From assembly GCA_935421135.1 (NCBI GenBank), contig OW285194.1:3095501-3159500 (forward strand): a DNA stretch of 64,000 bases, in the 5' to 3' direction. Below the pieces are notes generated by a model. That model was not told where the DNA came from and ran no database searches. It saw nothing but the letters and a program-made list of their open reading frames with translations. Source of the DNA: Bugulina stolonifera. Its lineage: Eukaryota > Bryozoa > Gymnolaemata > Cheilostomatida > Bugulidae. This document shows, piece by piece, positions 56,517 through 64,000 of this stretch (its first letter is position 1; each line of letters starts with the position of its first letter). A program made the translations under genes and the position numbers.

Positions 56517-58088
56517 TCATCGATTCCTCTGTTTGGCAAGGAACTCGTATCTCGCTGAAACTAAGCAGAGAGATACACACATGATTAGTGTGGCTATATT
56601 GTATCCTGCATAACAGTAGTTGGATATAAGTGGACAAACCACTCCGAACCCTAAAACAATGCAAACACATGGTATAATCAGATAAAGTGATACAAGCTGG
56701 CGCATTGAGGTGTGACAAATATTCCCTCTGGTCTGACGTGCTTGAGGAAGTTGACGCATTTGGATACTTTCAACAGAAGACTCGTAGCCTGAAAGGTCCT
56801 CATTAATACTGACATTAGGCAATCTGGCAGGAAGTGATTGTAGAGATGCAGCACTTGGCATTGATGTGTCATCATCCAGGATTCTACTCATAACAGATTG
56901 GGTCCTATGCATATTTCTACTAGCGCTGTTGTGCCCCAACTCTACCAATGTACCTGAAGAACATTGCTGACATTACATTTTCACAAATTCATGGTGCGGT
57001 AAATATCGCTTTTAGTAGGCTAGTCTACTGGCAGATAAATTTGCACAAATAATGTCAAATATTGGATCTTTGGAACTCTTATGATCCAGTGCATTGACGA
57101 AGATCTACTCATGCCATCAAAGTAGAGTCTGTTGACTCCGTACTTAGTCTCTTACCTGTGTTGGCGATCTCCAATACTGTATTCATGGAAAAGTTGCTCT
57201 GTGCCCGTCGAATAAAATACAAACTAGTCGAACTTTCGGATGACAGAGAAAAGTGAGCATCGGGTGTATCCTCTTCTATATCCTCTTCTGCTGGAGGCAT
57301 TTCCTCTTCCCATAATTCTCTAGATTGTGCAGACGTAGACGTAGTTATTGTCCCCTCATTTGTCAAGAGCTGATTTTGGGCTGTCCTCTCAAGCAGATCA
57401 CTGTATGAAAATGACAACTCATATCCTGATCCATCCTCGAGGCAGAGATGTCTAGAAGAAGGTGTTTGCATATTTTCAGTATTCGTATTTTGAGCGCTTG
57501 GATTTATGTGTCCACTGTCTGGTGCAGTCCTCGGTTCATTATAGGTTTCTAAAAGATTGAACCGCATACTGATTGTTGGACTTTTTAGATATTAAACAGT
57601 TGAACAAGCGTTTTTAGCTGCAATATACTGAATCCATGCTCACCTGGTCAACATATGTGACACATTAGGGTTGTTTCTAATGAAGGGTTGTCTAGTAGGT
57701 GTACAAAAATTGTGAGACATCGCTGTTGGTCCTAAAATATACCTATTCAATTTATAACGTTGCTAGCATCTTTCTTACCTGTACTTGTGTTATTGAAAGC
57801 AGTCATTGTGCTAGTCATGTTTGCCAACGTAGTAAAGTCAACATCCTCATGTTCTCTTCCAATTGGTGGTCCTATTTCTCCAGGATATGTAGCTATAGGA
57901 TTCATAATGGCATCCTCGCTAATAGCTGATTCTCCATCAGTTGACGATGCAGTAGTTGTAGAGTCATCTTGAGGCTGTTCAGCCCCCAACTGGGTGCTGG
58001 TGGATGAGTCTGTGTCACTGTTGGAATCCTCACCCACTTCTGGAAGGGCTAATTGAGATGAGTCTTCACCCTCACAGTTATTAGCCAT
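56517..58088 (-). CDS. Ser/Thr-rich protein with two C-terminal membrane segments (four exons, unrecognised)
   Basis: Exons 58088-57779, 57731-57644, 57568-57156 and 56953-56517 have GT/AG borders and consistent phases, giving 415 aa. The ATG at 58088 is the first in frame after a stop. Residues 1-350 are rich in Ser, Thr, Asn, Glu and Asp and probably disordered; acidic clusters are prominent (EEEMPPAEEDIEEDTPD). The end has two hydrophobic segments, about residues 357-380 and 388-404, separated by a short Cys/Tyr loop (SNYCYAG), with a basic tail AKQRNR. It is likely a tail-anchored or hairpin membrane protein with a long cytoplasmic N-terminus and no signal peptide. I do not recognise the family. 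Confidence 0.72.
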
Positions 58089-58969
58089 AGCTAGGAATAT
58101 TCCTTTATCTTCCGGTACAGTTGATTGGTATCTCTTAATCTAGATATATAGGCTCCTTATCAGATGCTATCAGTGTAGCACACACAATCACCTACCAATT
58201 TATCACCATTATCTGGTTGAATGGTAATTGTTCTAACTTATCACAATATTCTCAATTGTTGACGCAGATTATCAGTGTAGTTGATGAATCACATTATAAC
58301 TTGATGGAATATGCAGCAGGCATATATACCTTAGATTTGCAGTCTCCCGTGTATAACATTTCTTGATCTAACACACTGAAATATAGATAAAAAATAAATT
58401 CTTACACTAGTCAAGACAAGCGTGCAGTTTCTAAACTTAAGGTTGACACTGAAAATTAAATTCTAAATTATGTTGACGTGGCTCAATCTAGCCATTAACA
58501 GAATTGCTGTTTTAGTATACTGGGATGAGATGAGGTATTCTTAAATTAGTCCTGAATGTTACTTTTTTGACTTTTTATGTTTTTATGTTGTCTTCCAGTC
58601 CTACTGGATGTAGGCTATAGAAGTTTTCTATAGTTTCACTGGATTGAATTGTTTTCCATACTTGACTTAAGATTCCTTTCTGGCTTTTAGGAATGTGTGT
58701 ATTACATGTATAGTTAGCAAACAACTTCCCTATGCTACCCAAGCATTCTTCAGGTTGTTTATCCAATAAAAGTACATAAATTTGTGTATTTATATTCAAA
58801 TTATCTACCAATGATATTTTGAAAAGGCGCTATTTATTATGTGAAAGAAAACTCTGGACATAATTATATTAAATGATGCTTGAACGATATTGGCAATCAA
58901 GATGAAGTTCCAATTCATGTTTCCATTTCATTTAGACTTTTTATGAGTCGCTACTTGAGACTCATAAAT
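58089..58969. other. Upstream region of the 415-aa gene, no further gene supported
   Basis: One 78-codon minus-strand frame (58575-58811) has no recognised feature and no support. Confidence 0.45.
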
Positions 58970-59480
58970 ATTAAAGCTATGAGAAAAGCTTACTGTTGGG
59001 AGTCATGTGACAAGTGATTATTCCCAGATAAGATAGGTAGCTGTTAGCCTGTTCTGTGGTTTCGCCTCCATGTCACCTTATTTCAATGGTTTTAAATGCA
59101 TCAGTTTATTATAATTACGAAACAGTAGCCATGCGATCTGTAGATAAAATGCCAATGTAAGTTTGGAGCTTAGCCTAAAAATAAACAATAGACTAGGCAA
59201 TCCAATGCAGTTCAAGGTGCAAAATGCTATCTAAAGTGCAGTTAATTGGAAAATCTCAGGACACAGCCATTCGGTTGGTCCTCCCAATTGCAAAGAATAT
59301 CACATTGCTGCAGAGTCATGCGAAAGCTGTTCACGTTCACTTTTTCTTGGGAGCAATACACAAGTAAAAAATATTATACAACAGATGAGACAATATTTTT
59401 AACACAATTTAAAAACTCTTAACATCTGTTGGAACCTTCTTTATAGAACATTTGGTGTCTTGAGAATTGAATTGTTTTCA
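58970..59480 (+). repeat. Dispersed 0.5-kb repeat, copy 1
   Basis: About 85-90% similar by eye to 62345-62885 in the same orientation, including TAGCTGTTAGCCTGTTCTGT, ATCACATTGCTGCAGAGTCA and GGTGTCTTGAGAATTGAATT. It lacks a 36-bp block present in copy 2. No inverted ends or target duplication found. Confidence 0.75.
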
Positions 59481-60410
59481 TGAATCTGAACATGTACTTA
59501 AACAGCTCTAGTGTGATGCAAAGCCCGGTAATATTTTTTAGATCTGGGCTATTACAAGCCCATTAATATTAAGTATTGATGGACAGCTTGCTGCCACTAT
59601 TGGCAGCAGTTGTCAAAAACAAGGGTTGGCACACAAAATATTAGACAAATAGAGGACATTATGACTTATTTATCTTTGCTATTGTTCAATTAGAAAAGTT
59701 CATTAATGTTGATATTGTTTAATTAAAATAGAATCTAAAGTAAAGTAAGATTACTGATTCTGCCATTTTTCGAGTTTGGTCCTAAACTTTTGGTAATCAT
59801 TGTATGTGATTGCCAACAACATTCATGTAATAACAACATACATGGTAAGCTACGCCTTGGCATGGTTTTTCACCCATTGGAATGCCTACTAAATAAAAAA
59901 AATTGTAATATCTTTGAAGTTGTCTCCCACTTGACTTGCATTTCGACTTGAAAGTAGACAATTGGTGTCTTCTCTCTGTGCTATTATTAATAACACAGAG
60001 AGAAGACAACACTGGAAACTTTATGAAGCAAAATCATTACACAGATAATTACACGTACAGAATATTTGTGATGTGAATTTTTTATTATAATATTATAATT
60101 ATACAGTTTATACTGAGGGTACAGAAGGTTATTCAATGAACTTACACGTATTTGTAGCAAACACTCAAGGCTGCAGCACTAGTTTTCTCAAATTGGCACA
60201 AAAGGCTACACTAAGTCTTGCTCACTCATTTTAAGAATCAAGAACCTTTCTATTAATAAATTCACAGCTTAAATGCAGCATATTATAGCATAGATTCAAA
60301 CAATAGTGCAAATTGTGGGTTGCAGACAGCGATGGTTGTCAGTTGAAAAAGAAAAAACAGCAGAGAGCACTATGAACTCTGAAAAAAGCTATAAGTGAAT
60401 TTGCAGAGTG
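59481..60410. other. Intergenic sequence, no gene seen
   Basis: Contains a short foldback near 59970-60007 (GTGTCTTCTCTCTGTG and CACAGAGAGAAGACAAC). No coding frame supported. Confidence 0.5.
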
Positions 60411-63032
60411 TCACTGTATTAATACATTGCATTTATCCAAACTACCAATCGTTACATCTTCATCACAGTCATCATCTGTGATTCCACCAACATCACCATC
60501 TACCTCTTCTTTAAAGCCAAACTCTTTCTGCAACATTTAGATATTACATGCATGGGATTATGGACAACATTCATGTAATTGCAAGTGGGGAAGGAGGAAG
60601 AGAGAGAACATCATAATTTAAACCAGGCCAACAGAGAAACCAACCTGCAATATAGAAAACTCTTCTGAAAACAAGACATTACAGAATCCCAGTTGCCTTT
60701 TGACGGAAGACATCATCATGCTCTTTAGCGTACTATCTGGCCTATCTGCACATTTTCTCTAATTAGTCACTAAAACTAAAAATGTGTAGTTACTTGATTA
60801 CAGTGAATAGAGCCATAAAACCATAATTATTTCGAGGAACTTTGCTAAAAATTAAGAAATATATACATGTATAAGATATCAAGAACATGCACTGTGGGGA
60901 ATAATACAACATACAAAACTATCAAAATATTTCACTAATTGTACTTTTGTGGCATAGAAAAATCTAAAACAGTTGCATTGCGTTCATGACAAGGTACTTA
61001 AGAAGCATCAAAATCTGTTTAGTTTGAGACCTTAGCTTAGGGTTGAACGTCATCAGTTGCCAGTCATTAATTTATGAATGTATAAACTTCAATCATTTGC
61101 TCAAAACTGGACCCATCTAGTGTTGACATTGCATTAGCATGCACACTCACACCAGAACTCAAGCAGCTTCTGTTTTTCTGTTTCCAAAATCTTTGCGTCC
61201 TCTTTAGTTCGCTCAGCTAAGTGGTATGCATCCACTAGTTCTAATAAATCTGGTGTTATCCGGGTGCCTACCAATGAATGGTATGTAGTAATCACATGTA
61301 AATGAAACCCTGAAGCATACATAAAGCAAGTGTCTTAAACTTATAATACTATTTCCTCAAAACACCGTCTTCTGATTGAGAATATGCCAAACTTAAGAAT
61401 GGTGGCAGAGTTGATTCTTCATGCTTCTTCATGAGTTATCAGATTTGCACACAAAATAATATGTAAGATATATAAAATTTATTGGTATTGGAACAAAAAG
61501 CTTAATTTTGCAAAAGAAACTGCATAACTAGGGATTTTATCACATTTAGTCACTACTATTATTTGGTTCATGAGAATGCGCCTACTTTTCAACAACAGCT
61601 TGACCCCATTCTCCATAGCAATGAATATTATTTACACCAAGTGTAAATCTCACCGGTACTGCTATTTGTAGACCATGGAAATAGCATAGACTTCACAGAG
61701 TCCTTAAAATCATCTAAACTGAGCATCTGGCTAAATCTTTCTCTAGTCTGAAATATTCCCATCTTGCACTAAAATGATATCAATAAATAGAATTACAGGA
61801 CAGGATACCAGGAGATATAACTGAGAGAGGTAGCATGGTTCAATTCAAGAGATTGTATGGAAGAAACAAAGGGAGCGAACAATTGCAGGTAGAAATCTCA
61901 TGAAGGAAATTAGGTATTTTGGCTAACAAATAGCAGTAGCACAAAAACTAATATTTTACCTTGTCTATAGCCTTGTGAATATCAATTGGCATTTTCATCA
62001 GTTTTCTCAAATTCCAGAAAGTACCCCCTTGCTCAATCCGACACCGTCTATGTACATTCACATTCAGTCAAAATTTTATGTTGAATCTGTGTATTGAACT
62101 TCATCAACTAATTACTTAATGGCTCTTCAAAACATATATGACTGGCCCAAATCAATTTGTGAGGAATCCAATCACAACTACATCTTTTTCAGAAAGTTTT
62201 GCTGCCAAAAGATGAGCACTTATATTGAAACACAGAAATTAAGCTGTATCTGAGGTTAAAAATAATTTTTCTGTTAACCTGCAACAATAGCATGGTGAGA
62301 TATAACAAACCGAAATCATTCACATATGTCAGGAAAAGAGCCTTAAATATGAAAAGTATGAGGGAAGCTGGCTATTGGGAGTCATTTGCCGAGTGACTTT
62401 TCCCAGACGAGATAAGTAGCTGTTAGCCTGTTCTGTGGTTTCGCCACTACTAAGACCAACACATTCCTTACATCGGCCACTCCATGTCACCTTATTTCAA
62501 TAATTTTAAATGCTTCAATTTATTATAATTACTAAACAGTAGGCATGCGATTTGTAGATAAACTGCCAATGTAAGTTTAGAGCTTCGTCTAAGAATAAAC
62601 AATAGACGAGGCAATCCAATGCAGTTCAGGGTGCAACATGCTATCTAGAGTGCAGTTAATTGGAAAATCTCACGACACAGAGCCATTCGGTTGGTCCTCC
62701 CAATTGTGAAGAATATCACATTGCTGCAGAGTCATGCGAAAGCTGTTCACGCTCACTTTTTCTTGAGAGCAATACACAAGTAAAGAATATTATACAACAG
62801 ATAAGACACTATTTTGAACACAATTTAAAAACTTCACATCTGTTGGAACCTTTATAGAGAATTTGGTGTCTTGAGAATTGAATTTATTTGTACTTAGGAC
62901 AAGCACTTTTATGCTTGGTTTTCCTGCATAGTGGTGATTTTTATATGGTCAATAACCTAAAATGAGTTACATGGCACTTACTTAATATGTGCTTTGGCAT
63001 ACATGACGCTAAGGAAGTGAACTTGCAACTGG
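60411..63032 (-). CDS. 3' part of an unrecognised multi-exon gene
   Basis: Putative exons: 63032-62982, 62047-61960, 61747-61654, 61309-61153, 60741-60645 and 60527-60411 (stop). All five junctions are AG/GT with matching phases, which is unlikely by chance. The product (about 200 aa, N-terminus missing) includes EQGGTFWNLRKLMKMP, MLFPWSTNSS, HVITTYHSLVGTRITPDLL, AYHLAERTKEDAK and SSVKRQLGFCNVLFSEEF, and ends in an Asp/Glu-rich tail (DDDCDEDV). I do not recognise the family; it may be host or transposon-borne. The first listed exon is in the same frame as a mariner remnant just upstream, so that exon is the least certain. A dispersed repeat lies in the first intron. Confidence 0.55.
62345..62885 (+). 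repeat. Dispersed 0.5-kb repeat, copy 2
   Basis: The second copy, with the extra block near 62444-62480. It lies inside a putative intron of the minus-strand gene 63032-60411. A 65-codon frame here (62660-62857) is broken in copy 1 and is not supported as a gene. Confidence 0.75.
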
Positions 63033-63064
63033 CTGAAATGAAGGTCTGCTCTCTGTATCCATGG

Positions 63065-63653
63065 GAGATACTTGGGTCTACAACGCCTAAGTCTGTTTTT
63101 AGTTTTTTTTAGGGTCTCAATGTAGGGTTATGTTGGGCATGAATTCCACCCTGATTGTTTCAAAACACTGTCCCCATTAACTTGCCTGCGGACGGCTGTG
63201 ACTTGAATTTCCTCTTTCTTGGTGAATCAAAATGTCGCCATTCCATTAACCCTTTTCTTTCTGGCTCGTAGTGTTGAACCCAGGTTTCATTCCCTGTGAC
63301 AAACCCTGTCAAAAATGTCTTAACATTATGCAGACGTAAAGGCTCAGTTGGTGCCTCTACCTGTTGCTCTTCCACAGTAACAGTTAGCTGGCATGGAGCC
63401 CACTTTGCACAGACCTTGTTGTAGCCCAAATTACTGATCATATTGCCAGCACTACCTCTATGATATCTAAAGCTTCACACATCTCAGTGATTGTGATACA
63501 CAAGCTGGATAGCTTTGAGGAAGTGTTGGAACATCTGGGAGCTGGTATGTTGGGATCATTCTTCAATGCCTCTAGCTGCTGTGTTAGCTCTGCTGTGAGC
63601 TTGCTAATTAGATGACGAGGCATTTGGCTTTTTTCAACTTGTTTAATAAGCAC
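63065..63653 (-). pseudogene. Decayed mariner transposase fragment
   Basis: On the minus strand, LGYNKVCAKW, GFVTGNETWVQHYEPE, MEWRHFDSPRKRKFK and QPSAGKLMGTVF follow the mariner (Tc1/mariner superfamily) transposase order, with YIETLKK further on. The residue that should be the first catalytic Asp in the usual TGDETW motif is Asn. At least two frameshifts (near 63440 and between 63165 and 63110) break the frame. The N-terminal DNA-binding half and the last catalytic residues are missing, so it is inactive. Confidence 0.85.
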
Positions 63654-63659
63654 AGTAGT

Positions 63660-64000
63660 TACAACACATTATGGTGCGGACCAGTTGAAACACAAAAAGT
63701 ACTACTGCTCTCATGATGTGCCTTCCCACTGTTAAAGAGAAAACAATCATTAGCAGAGAATAGAGCCCCCTGCGAGGGCAGAAAAGAATGGCTGTATGGA
63801 GAAGTTTTTCAACTTTGCGTTTTTTGTTAATACATTAAACGCCAGTGCTGATGTTAAAAAATCACGAAAAAGGGGGCTCTAGAGCTCAAGTACATGTACT
63901 TGGGGCCAGGGAAAAAACAATAGTCGACTTGTTCCAAAAATCAGAGCAGTACAAACCGTACTGTAACACTCTTAAGAGAAATGATGACAGATTCTCTCAA
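63660..64000. other. Terminal sequence without a recognisable gene
   Basis: A short repeat-like stretch containing AGAGCCCCCTGCGAGGG and, inverted, AAAAAGGGGGCTCTAGAGC (about 63762-63882) could be the ends of a small foldback element. Confidence 0.4.

Overview
The window is eukaryotic: intron-rich genes, no operons, and a dense load of nested transposons. It looks like an early-branching animal. A 13-exon PLEKHD1-like gene (PH domain plus coiled coil) is an animal family. The very long nucleotidyltransferase-TPR protein, the P2X7-type cysteine domain in a transposon and the frequent ACATGTA-type AT-rich repeats would fit a sponge, but the species assignment is inference.

Left third (1-18097): a nest of three mobile elements whose order can be read from their target duplications. 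An old solo LTR on the minus strand (45 to 18093, duplication GGGT) was hit by a hAT-type element (426-1311, 8-bp duplication) and by a full-length plus-strand Ty3/Gypsy retrotransposon (1467-18068, duplication ATAG, two 580-bp LTRs with no difference seen). The retrotransposon was then split at a TTAA by a 7.2-kb Kolobok-like DNA transposon (3726-10957). That transposon carries two converging intron-containing genes: a 220-aa P2X7-type cysteine protein and an 888-aa THAP-domain transposase. Both assemble with consistent splice phases. The retrotransposon has gag, pol and an unusual zinc-finger ORF3 in place of env. It is studded with about 16 copies of a hairpin with the loop TTAAAAGT and covarying stems, in LTR, leader and coding sequence. 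I rank this the most novel signal in the window.

Middle (18098-41995): mostly host sequence. It holds a hAT element with CAAGTC arrays (22640-23705), the PLEKHD1-like gene on the plus strand (25591-34754, 503 aa, with several minisatellites in or at introns), and on the minus strand a nucleotidyltransferase-TPR gene (41775-35909).

Right-centre (41996-49641): a three-level nest. A hAT-type element (duplication ATAAGTAC) contains another 8-bp-duplication element (GGTGAACC), which contains a minus-strand Ty3/Gypsy element (42403-48071, two 808-bp LTRs, duplication GTAG). This second retroelement keeps gag, protease and the zinc-finger ORF3 but lacks reverse transcriptase, RNase H and integrase. 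It is therefore non-autonomous, yet its matching LTRs suggest recent movement.

Right end (49642-64000): small foldback and MITE copies, a 12-bp satellite, a four-exon minus-strand gene for a 415-aa Ser/Thr-rich protein with two C-terminal membrane segments, the 3' part of an unrecognised minus-strand gene (63032-60411), a dispersed 0.5-kb repeat pair, and a decayed mariner transposase whose first catalytic Asp is replaced by Asn. Long stretches between these show no gene I can support.
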